From Phanerochaete sordida (taxonomy: Eukaryota; Basidiomycota; Agaricomycetes; Polyporales; Phanerochaetaceae), in the NCBI GenBank assembly GCA_019973155.2, contig BPQB01000012.1, positions 124,001 to 188,000 of the forward strand: DNA of 64,000 nt, in the 5' to 3' direction. The position numbers and the translations under genes are program-made. Each line of letters begins with the position of its first letter. Position 1 is the stretch's first letter. The notes beneath the pieces are model-generated. The model saw nothing but the letters and a program-made list of their open reading frames with translations. It was not told the DNA's origin and ran no database searches. Positions 45,790-57,627 of the stretch are shown piece after piece.

Positions 45790-46105
45790 TGCGGAAAGCC
45801 CTTCTATCCCCCGCACAGTGGTCGGGAGCAAGCCAGTCGTCACCGCGCTGCTCTCGTACGCCGGGCGCCGGCTGGCACGTGTTTACGACGCTGGCCGGCA
45901 CCGGGCTGCTCGACGTTGGCGTCGTCGAAAGGTCAGACCAGTCGACCAATATTCTGTCATCATATGACTGTTTTCCGACGAGATGTCGACGACGAAGATG
46001 GTGAAAGGACCGTCAGGGGCCGTCGGGCCCAAATCGAGCCTGTCGCCTTTGGGCGCTCACCAAAGCCTTCGTGGCGCACAGCCGCCGAGGGCAATAAATT
46101 CTTCC
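44587..46105 (-). repeat. Duplicated isomerase unit, copy B
   Basis: Inverted counterpart of 14295-15808, including about 310 bp of 5' flank. Confidence 0.8.
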
Positions 46106-46253
46106 CGTGACGGGATTCGATGTCATGCTTTCCCGCTTCCACCACGTCCGATTTACGCCTGGCACCTGCGCGAAGTCCATTCACGCATCATCCATTTGCC
46201 TTGTATTGATATAGGCTTGATGATGGTGTACATACACCAGCATGATAGCGTGA
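45790..46253. other. Spacer between HET4 and isomerase B
   Basis: 464 bp; its part up to 46105 is the conserved isomerase 5' flank. No gene seen. Confidence 0.6.
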
Positions 46254-48626
46254 TTATGCAAACCGTGACATGTAAGTCCTACCGGTCTCTTTCATGTGCT
46301 GGAACATCTGTAAATATTTCCGCCCGTGCTTCGTCTTCTTTAGCGATTCTGCCTCGGACAGATACACGACCTCCTGATCATCGGTCACGAAAGCTGACAG
46401 CCTATCCTCGTCGTGCTCAGAAATTTGCAGCACGGCCCATTTGATCACGGGGCGAGCAGAGACCGTCGGAAGCTTGCGTTGTTGATCAAAGGAGTGGGGC
46501 AGCGGCTCGGACACGTCTTCGACGATTACCCAGAATTGGTACGGAATGCTGCAAATGCGGACGATCCGGTAGAAAGCAGTGGAGAGAAGCGCGCCGTGAA
46601 TATCCACCGGAGTGACAACGACAGACCGCGATTTGCTAGGAAAATGCAGCCGGAGCGTCGCTGGACTCAAACCGTCGTCGGCAGTGCGAGGACTAAGACT
46701 CGAGATTTTGCACGTTTCTGAGAGGAAATGGTACCCCCGGTGGTGCAACTGCTCCATGTTACAAGCATAGACATGTGAGATGTCCAGCTCCGACGAACTA
46801 CAGCCCGTCATGGGGGACAAGATGGGATCCCCGACGCTATATGTCTTCCATGAAGGAAACAGAGCGAATGGGGTGTCCGCTGCGTAGCGCAGGAAGATGC
46901 TGTGGCGCCACACGGAAGATGTTGCATGTTTGAGCAGGGATCGCCACGCCTGTTCTACGGAGGCAGTCTCGTCGTACAGAGTAAGGGTAGGGCAGCGGAA
47001 GCAGTATGTGAGGCCGGCTATCCTGTCCAGCTCCTTGGCACAGTGACGACGGATGAGCTCCGAGACCAGATGGTCGTTTTGATCCTCAACGGCGACGAGC
47101 CGAGCAAGGCCCTCGAGGCGCGAGAAGAATTCCGTTCCCGCCGGTAGCGCCTCTCCAGTTAGACCTCCGGGGAGCCATGTCGTCAAAGACTCTTGAAGGG
47201 TCCATACGCGGTTGAACCAGTGCCTGTCAGAGGACAGTGCGCTCAATCCGGTGGTCAGCGGGAGTCCAAGACCGTTGAAGTACGTGACGCAGGGACGACT
47301 GCGCGGATTTCCCCGGTAGATGTAGCCGATCGTGGGCACGTCAATCTTCCACTCCTCGATTCGACGATCCTCGTCCTCTTCGCGGCCCTGCTGCCTGAGG
47401 CATAGAACGTCGAGCCAGACGTACTCGGCGCCCATGTTCAGCAGCTCGACACGAATGTGCTCGAGACTTGTTGCGCGGGGTATCGGCACTGGCCATCGCT
47501 TGTTGTTGATCGTAGTCCAAACCATCTTGCGCTCTGCGTCTGCGACCCAGCTGTGTGATATGGTCCAGAGCTGATCTGGTAGTACGTCAAACGTGTCGCC
47601 GTAGTCGTCGCCAAGGATGACGCCGAGCGGCACGACACGGTTGCTGTGTAGGTCCCAAATGCGCCGCGGCGGCATGTATGAAGAGGACAGGCTCGAGCTC
47701 TCGACAGCATGTCGGCGACGCGCCTCGCGTGTTGCCTCACGCCTGTACAGAGAGGTGTAATAGACCAAACCGTGCACGCCGTCGAGGTGCGGGATAGTCC
47801 ACCATTGCCGAACTTTGCCGTACGCCTCTCCGAAGTCATGCGACGTCGCACGGATCTCCTTCAGGAGACTGCGCATGCCGTCCGTGGTAAGCTTGTGCGA
47901 TGTTCCAAGGATGTCGTTCAAGTGGTGAAGCAGGACTTCACTGGGCATGCTGGCACAAGGTAGGTCGGCGAGCGAATGCGAGATCACCCCTGGGGCGACG
48001 TGAACCCATTGCAGGGGGATGCGGGAGCGGATTGTTGGTCGAATTGTGAAAGCGTTTCCACGAAGCGGAGACCGGAATAGTCTGGTATCGTTGACTACGC
48101 CTGATCGTGCGATCTGCGTAACACCCCAGATGTTTCGTCGACGCTCTTGTATGTCTGTGCCGTAGGCGCGTTCGTCGACAGATAGTGCTCCCATAAGCTT
48201 CTGTCTCGAGAGGTATATTTGATCGAGCCCCGTGTCCATGCTAGGCGCACCCCAAGGGAAATCGTGTCCGACGACTACCGCGGACAACTCCTCAAAAGCG
48301 AAGTTTCGCTTTTGCTGTGCGATGTCCGAGGATTTCGGCGCAGCAGACGAAGGCAGGCGGGATACGGACGACTGAATGGCGCGTGGGTGGCTTTAACGCG
48401 TTATCAAAACAGTACCGATGATACACGTACGTATCGTGGAATAGACGTCCTGTGGGATCCTAGCAAGGGGTCCCTTTCGTTTGCCTCAGGATACGCTCTT
48501 CTTGGACGGCCACAACCTGCACACGAAGCTTAGACCTAGGCGCAAGACTGACGGACAAATCCGACGACACTTACAAGGAACCTCAGAGACAATGATCCAT
48601 AACCAGGATACGCAGGCCTCGATCAT
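46254..48626 (-). CDS. HET-domain protein, paralogue 4 (HET4)
   Basis: Exons 48575-48626, 48431-48516 and 46254-48371; 751 residues. The 52 and 86 nt first exons match HET3 in length and phase. N-terminal module: MIEACVSWLWIIVSEVPCCG, then a NERDPLLG segment. HET core: WTISHSWVADAERK, GAEYVWLDVLCLRQQG, PTIGYIYRGN and HWFNRVWTLQES. Other blocks: ERRRNIWGVTQIARS, IPLQWVHVAPGVIS and SHDFGEAYGKVRQWW. An internal ATG (48287) would give a shorter 677-residue form lacking the module. It is closest to HET3, with most differences in the C-terminal third. The region upstream contains the relic of an isomerase gene, so HET4 once followed an isomerase as HET3 does. Confidence 0.87.
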
Positions 48627-48923
48627 CGCAATGATATAGGCAGGTTGATGATGCCCATGGACAGCTGCAAAGGTGCGTTGTGGGGAGCTGGCGAAGCTCC
48701 CTGTGAGGCAGCTAGCGTAGGGTGTGCGTCGCCGTGCGAACGATCTTCCAGACGAGCATGCGCTTCGATAGGCGCGTCTTGGGGTCATGGCAAGGCGCTC
48801 GAAAACATTTTAGGATATGCCACAATTGCAGAACAATGATCTCGCGTTGTATACCAAGAGCACGAAAATCTACCCCCATGATGCTCTATCATCACGTTCC
48901 ACCAGACGATGAACACTGGCCTG
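48627..48923. other. 5' flank of HET4, homologous to 15809-16104
   Basis: About 300 bp upstream of HET4 that aligns with the isomerase A/HET3 spacer, carrying the same short frame in diverged form. Presumed promoter/leader. Confidence 0.6.
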
Positions 48924-49005
48924 AAGCTTTCGAGTGGGCGGTTTGCCGAGGTTGACCGGCGGTGGGAAACAACTGGTGAACGTTGCAGGTTTCGTTGTAT
49001 AATTG
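48924..49005 (-). pseudogene. Relic of a third dienoyl-CoA isomerase gene (3' end only)
   Basis: Minus-strand sequence reads NLGKPPTRKL, matching the isomerase C-terminus NLGKPPTAKL, directly upstream of the HET4 5' flank. Just before it, AAACCTGCAACGTTCACC resembles the EKKPATFP coding stretch but is separated by about 20 inserted bases. Beyond 49005 similarity fades. The stop codon is not kept in place. It fits the isomerase-to-HET3 order at 15.7-16.1 kb, so it is the decayed upstream partner of HET4. Confidence 0.75.
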
Positions 49006-49053
49006 TCTTCACTTCAGCCTGCATGTTGCTATCATTGACAATAACAAGGCCTT

Positions 49054-50591
49054 CTAGACACTGTGAATCATCGGTAGAGCCGCGCCTTTCGGTTGCGACA
49101 TCGCCTCCCGATAATCTTCTGGTATGGTCTGTACGGCGACCGGCCGGCCCTGCGCGAATGACTCGGGCTGCGTGCGCAGATGATACGCAAGGATGCGCAG
49201 TGCAGAGAGGTTACTTTCGCATCTCGCCGGGCCTCGAGGGCTGGCCGGATAGGAAATCGTCGCGGCCACGAGCGAAGGGAAAATCGATCCAGGCCTGCCG
49301 AGAATCACATCTGCATCTGCGAGCCACGGCTCGTCAGCGCTGCTCGGCGGCTCGGCTTCGATGCAGACCTCCTCGACGGCCAGGAGGAGCGGTAGCACCT
49401 CGCCCCACGAGAGCCGGGCGGGGGAGAGCTCCTGAAGCTGCGCGACGCGCACGTTGGCGAGGGGCAGATGACGCAGAAAGTCGTCGAGAAAGGCGCTTCG
49501 TGGTGCGTACTTCATGGTGAAGGTAAAGCAGGAAGACCTGCCATGGCTCGCCTCGTATCGTAGGTCATCGAGCGACAGCCGCTCCGTCCAGAGGTGGACC
49601 TCTAGTGTATTTGACCCTGAGGAAGATATGGAGAGCGATTGAGGAAACAGGACGTCTGGTGCGCTGAATTTAGCTAGGAAGGTATCAAAGATCTGCGGGG
49701 TATACGATGAGTGGCGTGGCAGCTGAAAGTTATAGGTCTGTCGGACCACGGTCGACGGAGGATAGACGAGCCTTTTGAGAAGGTTTGCCCCAACATCATA
49801 GCCATGGCCCGCTATGACGAGCTGCGATAGATGCGCCAATGTGGCGATTTTACAGGAGGGGACGTGGAGGATCCTCTGTATTTCGGCTGGCGGATTCTCG
49901 AGAACAGACAGATTCAAGACGTTGAGTTCTGAGAGCTGGGGAAGATTTGACAGCAGAGCAATAAAGGCATTCTCAGTGCATATGGAGAAACCGTCGGAAA
50001 GCGTTAGATGTTGTAGGGTGGATGGTATAAGCGGGATGAACAAATGCATGTCAGAGGCTCTGCCGCTGAACTCCTGCATACGAGGAAAGGAGAATTCTGG
50101 CCAGAGGGGACTGGTATAGTACCCAGGCGGGGTCTCTCGAAGCAGAAAAGTCTCCACCGAGGATACCATCGAGCGTTCGGAAGGACTGCTAGCCGTCTGC
50201 TGCGCGCCGAGCGATCCTGCGTGAAACGCCAGTCTGACCTCCAGTCGAATGATCCTGTCCATGTGGCCGAAGATCTCGCGTTGTGCTTCCTCCCGCCATG
50301 CGTCAAACCGGCGCGAGACATCGTAGATGTGCAGCGGGCTTGCCCCGGAAGTGCGCAGCATGTCCCGCACGCACTCGGGCGTCCAGATGTGAATGTAGCT
50401 GGAGAGATGGGGATACGAGAGCGCAACAGCTCGCCACACACGGCATACGTGCCGCACGACGAGCCATGCGTATGGCCGTGGGGGACTATTGTGGTGGAGT
50501 GCGTCGTAGACCATGAGGATGTACGCGAGGAAGACCTCTGCGAGAAGCTCTTCGGGCAGGTCGTGGATGCGGAAATGAGAAGGACATGTCT
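49054..50591 (-). CDS. F-box/LRR-like protein 3
   Basis: The main exon begins after a CAG acceptor at 50592 and encodes FRIHDLPEELLAEVFLAYIL and YAWLVVRHVCRVWRAVALSYPHLSSYI (F-box), CVRDMLRTSGASPLHIY, leucine-rich segments, and a C-terminus ending GAALPMIHSV. The block PLANVRVAQLQELSPARLSW is homologous to that of the other five F-box proteins. A 5' exon is required (the exon enters in phase 1): a donor at 50648 ends an open stretch (about 50784-50649) that includes DWFHIESSPDRIPDYEVIF, but no ATG was found, so the true start is unresolved. Probable SCF substrate receptor. It directly follows the isomerase relic on the same strand. Confidence 0.77.
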
Positions 50592-51584
50592 CTGTGTAAG
50601 GGACAGCAAGTTAAGTGCTATAGTGGGAACTGACGCGACGCAGCGTACCAGATGCATGCGGCTGTCTCAGAGACGCAAAAATAACTTCATAGTCCGGGAT
50701 GCGATCAGGACTAGATTCTATGTGGAACCAGTCAGCTGGAGATCGCCATAGAGATGCTAGATCAGCATACCACGAGTAGCTTGCCTAATCACGGAGGTTG
50801 GGGCATGGGCAAAGGGAATAGCATCGTCGCTGCGAGGACGATCGCCGTTGACACGACTGTGGTCCTTGACAAAATATTGCTTTGTCCTGCGTCTTAGAGA
50901 ATTCCAGATGACGTGTATAGGATGCATGCAGTCTAGTAGCAGCTGTGAGGAATACGTTCAAGGAGCCAGAGATGATGGCAGGACTTAACAATTAACAAGA
51001 TGCAAAGCCCCTCCAGGCGTCTATTACAGGTTGACGTGCTCACGGTATCGTGACTCGCGACTGCGCACATTGAACATTGGCGAACCAGGCCTCGTCAAAT
51101 TGTTTATTGTCTCAACCAGCGTAGCGTCGCGTGGTGCGATTCCTGCTTTGCAGAGTGCAAAAGCGTTTTTGAAGTGCTGGATATTTAATTCGATAACTTA
51201 AGTTGAAGAGCTTGTAAAGGTGACCGCTTATGCGTCCTCCCGTGCACAGGCTCAGGATCGCGGGTCGTCCTCATCGTGTGGGCACCATTGCTCAGAACGC
51301 GTGTTTACGTCTCGACCACATCTATTCATCGATATGCAGGCAGAATAATGACATCGAGACAACCACAGGGGAAAATAAATATAAGATAGATAATGACTGG
51401 CCCTGTTGGTGTGTGAGCGAACAGTGCAGACATGCCAAGGAAAGAACGTACCAGGCTTACTGCCGGCAGAAGCGAGGATACCCGAGGTGGGACGTCTCAC
51501 GACGGTCAACGACGTGCGCGCTGATATTGGTTAGATCCATGGGACGAACGCGAGAGGCACGATAATGCGAGGGCTTCCGGAGCC
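50592..51584. other. F-box 3 upstream region and EF2 3' flank
   Basis: Includes the possible F-box 3 first exon (50649-50784). The rest is AT-richer and shows no gene. Confidence 0.45.
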
Positions 51585-54487
51585 TCAGAGCTTGTCGTGG
51601 AAATGGTCGAGGGGAGGGATCTCGGGACTCATGCCCTTCCGTGTCCGGATCGCCTTGACGACGGCCTCGAGCTTCGAGTCCTTCTCGAGGGGCGCTGCAC
51701 CACGACGTCAGACGCTACACTCTCCGCATATCGCACGCGCACTCACATCCGTTCATGAGCTCCCAGTGGTCGAACACCATCTGCGGGAACGCCTGCCCCG
51801 ACGTCGCCGCGCGGAGGTCGGTGTTGAAGCCGAAGGACTCCATGACGGGCAGGAACGCCTTCACGGTGAACATCGGCGTGCCCGCGCGCTGCTCCTCGCT
51901 GACGACCTGCCCGCGCCGCCGGTTCAGCACGGAGTAGATCCCGCCGATCGCGCCCTCGGGGCACTGGATCTCGACGAGGTACACCGGCTCCTGCAGCCCC
52001 GGGTCCGCGAGCAGGTGCGCCGCGTGGCACACGCGCCGCGCCGCCTGGATGATCTGCCCGCCGCCGCGGTGGATCGCGTCCGTGTGCAGCTGTGGGGTGT
52101 CAGCAGAGGCCTAGAGGACGAATTGTGGTGGCGTACCGTCGCATCGAGCACATTGAAGCGCACGCCGCGCAGCGCCTCGCCCGCGAGCACGCCGGCCTGG
52201 GTCGACTCCTGGAACGCCGCGACGCACGAGTCCTTGATCTCGTTCATGTACTGCACGCCCTTCGTCGCGTCGACGAGCAGGTTCGCGCCCGTCGTGTCGG
52301 GCCCGAAGCACCAGATCTTGCGCGCGTCGGTCACGTCCCAGCCGTACTCGTCCGCGAGCACGCGTGCGCGCGCCTTGAAGTCGTCGCGCGCGCTCACGCG
52401 CCCTGCCTCGATCGCCTGTGTGAGCTCGTCGCCGAGCGGCGACGCGCTCGCGTACAGCCGGTTGTGCTTGTTCTGCGACTTCGAGAGCGCGACGATGGAC
52501 GACGACGCCTTCACCGTCTCGCGATAGCCGACGACAGGCTCCGAGATCTTGAGCGGGACGCCGGCGTGGTCCTCCTCGAGATCCTGCATACCATGTCAGC
52601 GCAGGCAAGCGTGTTCAATGCGGCGGAACATACCTTCAGACATATCTCGAGGTGAAGCTCTCCAGGTCCTGCGACGATGTGCTCGCCCGCCGGAGACGTG
52701 AACGCTTGCACGCACGGGTCCGACTTCGACAGCCGCTTCAGGCCCTCGACGAGCTTCGGCAGGTCCGCCGCGTTCTTGACCTCGACCGCGACCTGGACGA
52801 CGGGCGAGACGGAGAACTTCATGACCTTCATGTTGTGCGCGGTCTCGGACGTCGTGAGCGTGCCGCTCTTGAGCAGGAACTGGTCGATGCCGACGAGGCC
52901 GACAATGTTGCCCGCGGGGCAGTCCGCGATCGGCTCGACGGCGCGGCCCATCATGAGCACGGTGCGCTGGACCGCCTTCACGTAGAGGTCCTCGCGCCGC
53001 CCGGGCACGTAGTTCGGGCCCTGGATGCGCACGCGCTGGCCGCCGTGCACGGTGCCCGAGAAGACGCGCCCGAACGCGAAGAAGCGGCCGCGCTCGCTCG
53101 TCGGCACCATCTTCGAGACGTACAGGCAAAGCGGGCCCGCGGGGTCGCACGCGCGGATCCCGAGCGCGGTCTCGTCGTCGAGCGGGCCCTCGTAGAGCGT
53201 CTCCGCGCGATACTGCTGCGCGGCCGCCGGCGACGGCAGGTGCAGCACGATCATCTCGAGCAGCGAGTCGCCCGCGGGCAGGAACTTGCGCATGACGACC
53301 TTAAGCAGCGCCTTGCCCTCGAGCTCGCGCTCGGCGCCCGCGAGCTTGATGTCGAGCTTGTCGAGCATGAGCGTGACGGCGTCCTTCTTGTTGTTCATGA
53401 CGGCGTCGAAGATCTTGAAGATCGGGTCGAGGACGAACATGTTGAAGGCGCGCTCGAGCGGCTTGCCGTCGGCGTCGGTGGACTTAGTGGACCACTTGCG
53501 AGTCGCCGAGTTGAAGAAGTTGTCGCCCCAGAGCTTGGACATGATCTTCTCCTCGTCAATACCGAACCTCTTTCCGTAGCGCCTGGCAAAGTTGCGAAGA
53601 GTGAATGCCCAGCCGTGCAGGCCGGAGGCGAAGGCGACGGTGCCCCTGTCGGGGTAGACCTGGACGTCACCGAGGACGGCGTCATGGTAAGTGGAGATGA
53701 TGACGTTGACGTCCTCGATGGTCCTCGTGAAGGACTGGTAGAGCTCTTCTTTCGCAACTTGGAGCTCGAGGAAGGCACGGTCGACCTTATTGATGACGAC
53801 GACGGGCTTGATGCGCTCGGTCAGAGCCTGGCGCAGGACGGTCTCCGTCTGGACGCAGACGCCCTCGACGCAGTCGACGACGACGAGAGCACCGTCGGTG
53901 ACACGGAGCGCGGCGGTGACCTCAGACGAGAAGTCGACGTGTCCGGGGGAGTCAATGAGGTTGATCAGAAACTCGTTGCCTGGCCCAGCGAAGAGTCAGG
54001 CGCAGCCTTCCGTGGTTAGACACGAACACGCACCGTCAGTCTTCTGCTTGATCGCGTTGACGTCCTCTTTGTCGACCTCGAAGTACATCGAGATGGCGGT
54101 AGACTTGATGGTAATGCCTCGTTCTTTCTCGTCTTCGCGAGTGTCGGTGAAACGCGTCTCGCCTGCCTTAGCCGACGCGATGATGCCCGCCTTGGACACC
54201 AGGGAATCGGTGAGGGTAGACTTGCCGTGGTCGACTGCCCAGAATGCCGTCAGCTGACAAATCAGCGGGTGCAGCAGAGGACCTTACCATGAGCGATAAC
54301 ACTCATGTTTCTGATGTTAGTCGGTTTGTCCATGAGCTGTCTGACTTGGGCTGCATGTCGGAGAGCAGGTTAGCCGCGACGATAGGTTCAATACTGTCCG
54401 TTACTTGCCTACGGTAAAGTTGCTATTCGCCCGGTTAGGTCAGCCACTCTTCTGATGATTGTGAGGATAAAAATTGGCGTACACCAT
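51585..54487 (-). CDS. Translation elongation factor 2
   Basis: Encodes an EF2 close to the usual length of about 840 residues. It starts [20 protein letters not shown] and contains [15 protein letters not shown] (G1), [18 protein letters not shown] (switch), [12 protein letters not shown] (G3), [11 protein letters not shown] (G4), and ends [11 protein letters not shown]. It is the GTPase that moves tRNA/mRNA on the ribosome; the diphthamide-loop His region ([10 protein letters not shown]) is present. The 5' end is fragmented: exon 1 is only 5 nt (54483-54487), exon 2 is 14 nt (54409-54422), and the second intron (54351-54408) has a GC-AG border with GCAAGT. Good TATA box about 85 bp upstream. 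Other introns are near 54240-54285, 53980-54030, 52586-52633, 52090-52138 and 51692-51748. Highly expressed housekeeping gene. Confidence 0.96.
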
Positions 54488-54566
54488 GGTGAACAATTCT
54501 TGTGAAGGTAGCAACGGTAGAGGTGATGTCTCTGCTGAGCTGTCGAGGACTCCAGGGGCGCAGCAT

Positions 54567-54576
54567 CCTTATATAC
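54567..54576 (-). promoter_or_regulatory. TATA box of EF2
   Basis: Minus-strand GTATATAAGG, about 80-90 bp upstream of the EF2 start codon, followed by a pyrimidine-rich leader, as expected of a strongly expressed gene. Confidence 0.65.
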
Positions 54577-56693
54577 TTTGGCCAACCTAAGGAATATGTC
54601 CGCATAGCGGTGCTTGCGGAGGCGCATGTCCACAGAGGCTGCGATTGCCGCGCCGGCTGCAGTCACCTTGAGTCATCCAAGTGGCGGGAGCGTGGGCTTG
54701 CGGTTCCGCCCAAGACGTCGTCGGGAGCGAAGGCGACTCAGGCGTCTGCGGGCTGGGACCACATACCAAATATGGCAGAATATGTATCAAAACCCCTAAC
54801 ATTTTTCATGGGAATATAGTTATTGGCGCATAATTATGCTGTGTATGGCGCGTTGTTGTACGTAAGCATATTTTGAGCAAAACGCGCCGTCGCGCCGCCG
54901 TCGCCATGGTGCCAGACTGCTCCACAAATGGTAGGGAATCCAGTCCACTGTGGGATTTTGCTCACTATTTACCCGCCTTTAGTCCGACACTTCTGGCTTT
55001 GTCTTAGGTCTCAACACCGCGGCAGTCGCTTCACATTCCGCGACACAGCTCCACCATCTCGACCTCTGCTGTTCGAGAGTGATGGAGACATCATCATACG
55101 CTCGGAACTGACTTTCATTGCTTCATGCGGGGTGAGTCTTCTTGAAACCCTAGCCCAGTTGCTCAACAGTTGCGCCCGGGAGTCAGTTGCGCTTGAGACT
55201 CTGCACAGTCAAGATAGCAGCACCGCCGCACGTCTGCCGCGGCCTTTTGATGTGGACGTTTGGCTCACGATGTGCTGGGAATAGATCGCTGATGCGTACT
55301 TGGATCCCGAGCCAGCATACGAGCCCCATTCCAGCTGATTTCTGACTTATAACACCCTCCAGACGTGATTGTGGAGAGTAGCCTGTGCGCCGTGCAGCCT
55401 CCACCGCGCTATTGCTAGCACATTCGGCCAACGTGCATCGTCGCTGCGGCGTGGTGGCGCTAGCACGCGTGGCTCGGACATGCACGCCCTTGCGTAGCGA
55501 TCCCAGCGACGTCTGCGCCTCACCAGGGCTAGCTGGCATCGAGCCTGCCGGTCATAGTTGCAGTGGCCTAACATATTGTGCATGGGGCATGAGCAGCGGC
55601 GAAAGGCGCAGGGGCGGCGCTTTGCTCAGCGAAGGCTCCTCGGCGATGTGTCTTCCGCGAATCCCGGCGGCCCCCGCGTGTTGCACCTTCGCGGCGTGAC
55701 TGCGTCAGTGCGCTCGCAGCACCGAGAAGCGACGATCATCCTTCATGGTTTGCGGAAATCGTCACACTTTGTCACAAATACGCATGCGCCGTTTGGACGT
55801 TTGGACGGTGTCTTTTCCTTGTCACAGACTCTGCTGATTTGTGAGCGCACGCTAGGCGTGCGCATTCCTCGCACACACTGACAGGCGGGTCTCGTACCCA
55901 GCATCTTTGGAGCTATTATGGACTTCCATGCATGGCTCACACCATTGCCTCGCAGATCAGATGGCGCAGCTGACAGCTGCTAAGGCACACAGGCGTGAGA
56001 CAAGTCTGTCTCAACTGAACAGCATTATGTCCGCCCGCTTGAGCTGTCAGGAACCCTTTCCAGGACCCTTTCCAAGCTTCTTGACAGAGGATGACACACG
56101 TGAGTGCTTGCTGAGCCTACTCGTCACCGCGAGCTGACATCCTGGCAATAGCCCTACGCGGGTAACATACCCGCGCTTCTGTCTAAGTCTCGTCTGACCA
56201 TGGGGTGGACTCGCAAGGTCCAGTTCGAGCGGCGCGTGACGAGCCGCTGCCTGACCGCTGCTATACCGCGCTTGAAAATCGCTGACAATTTGACGGTACC
56301 TTCGCCTGCGCACACTCAGGAGTACGGCCGAGTGTCGACTTTCCAACTGCATACCGGCGGTTTCTAGCTCAGCAGTGCTCGCAGACACCAGCGCAATGGG
56401 CATCTGCTGCTGACCGCGGTCAGCTATGCAAGGATGTCAGGCATGGGAAGCCGACCGCGCGGGCTCCTGCTGCAGGTGAGTTAGACGGGTCGTTCAAGGG
56501 CTCATGTGCCCCGCTGTCGTGCTTAGCCCTTTGATTCCAGTCCATTCCAGCGTCCCGAGGCGACTCACAAAGGTCCTCACGGTGACCCAAAGCGCATCTA
56601 ATTTCATCTAGGCTCGAAGGCGTCTGCGTTCCATGCGTGTCTTATTCAGTATGTTCCCAGCCCAAGCGAGATGCTGATCCCTGCAGAGTCCGC

Positions 56694-56702
56694 CTATATA
56701 AG
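56694..56702 (+). promoter_or_regulatory. TATA box of lectin gene
   Basis: CTATATAAG about 75 bp before the lectin ATG at 56773. Confidence 0.6.
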
Positions 56703-56772
56703 CCAGTCTGCACGCCTCTGTATTCTCCAGACCAAGCGCACCTACCTCCCTCCCCACTGACATTCATTCGAA

Positions 56773-57627
56773 ATGGCCTCCGAGAAAGTTCAGGACGGTG
56801 TCTGTGCGCATGTTTCGGCTCGCGTCTCTGGCATACCACTGACTCGTCACCTACCTAGATTTCATCCAGAACATTGGCACCGGCGAGGTGATGGATCTGC
56901 TCAACGGTGCGAGCCGCAGATTTTGGTGTGATTGAGCACTATCTGATATCCATGAACTCGTAGCTTCCAACGCGAAGGGCGAGCATTTATGCGTCCAAGA
57001 CTAATTGTTCTCACCGCTGACCTAACACGTTCAACCCAGACACGACGGTGCAAGGCTTTGTGAAGCGCGAGCCGACAGACACCTGGGTCCCCGCTCAGCT
57101 CTGGGTCATCTCTGAGCGCAGCGACCACTACCGCATCGAGAGCGCCGTCCGCAGCCACTTGGAGCTGTCCTGTGCGTCGTTCTGATGTCCAATGCTTCTA
57201 TGCCATGCTCACGTTAGGACCCCTGCAGCCGCCACTGGCGACGTCGTTTGCAACGCAGAGACTAATAACAGCAACCAGAAATGGAAGATCTATCGTAACA
57301 GCAACAAGACCGCCTACGTGTACGTCCTGAGCCGTCGGTATATGTCCCTCGCTGACACTTTGCTCCGCTTCATAGCATCCAGAATGTGGATACCGGCAGT
57401 AGGTCGCCCTTGCGATGACATATAATGGGTACTAACATCGCTGCACGCACAGCCTACGCGAGCCTGGGGTCTGGGTATGTGTCAACAGACGATCGTCGAG
57501 CTCATCCGTGCCGCGCTGACGTGCACTGTGCAGCAGCGTGACGAACTACCCCAAGATCGTTGGGGCTTCGGGCAGCGGCGCCGCCACTACCGACAGCAAG
57601 CAGCTCTGGCTCATCGTCCGCGTCTGA
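56773..57627 (+). CDS. Ricin-B-type beta-trefoil lectin, 148 residues
   Basis: Seven short exons separated by six introns, all with consistent phases, starting MASEKVQDDFIQNIGTGEVM and ending KQLWLIVRV. Three QxW-type motifs (PAQLWVI, NQKWKIY, SKQLWLIV) spaced about 45-50 residues apart mark the three lobes of a beta-trefoil. There is no signal peptide, as usual for cytosolic mushroom lectins. Such lectins bind glycans and in some mushrooms defend fruit bodies against animals and nematodes; the sugar bound here is unknown. The second intron is about 150 bp; the others are about 45-65 bp. Exons of 22-23 nt occur near the 3' end (YASLG region). TATA box close by. Confidence 0.88.

Larger units (their letters stand above)
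46254..48923 (-). repeat. Duplicated HET unit, copy B
   Basis: Inverted counterpart of 15809-18465: HET4 plus its conserved 5' flank (48627-48923), which includes the KR-x-LVW-x-x-VRTA-x-H short frame and the TCGTCTGG-AGAT--TTCGCACGGCG block. Confidence 0.8.
54488..56772. other. Gene-free stretch between EF2 and lectin
   Basis: 2.3 kb. It holds the EF2 promoter (left) and lectin promoter (right, TATATAA at 56696-56702). A frame at about 55000-55140 reads LLFESDGDIIIRSELTFIAS, faintly like the start of a fungal BTB/POZ domain, but no continuation was found. No supported gene. Confidence 0.5.

Noticed and set aside
52652..54019. Plus-strand open frame of 455 codons opposite EF2
   Set aside because: Exactly antisense to EF2 coding sequence; composition of Asp/Glu/Leu/Val/Arg reflects reverse reading of GC-rich codons.
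54980..55140. Possible start of a BTB/POZ domain
   Set aside because: Only about 20 residues look family-like; no continuing exon with the rest of the domain was found.
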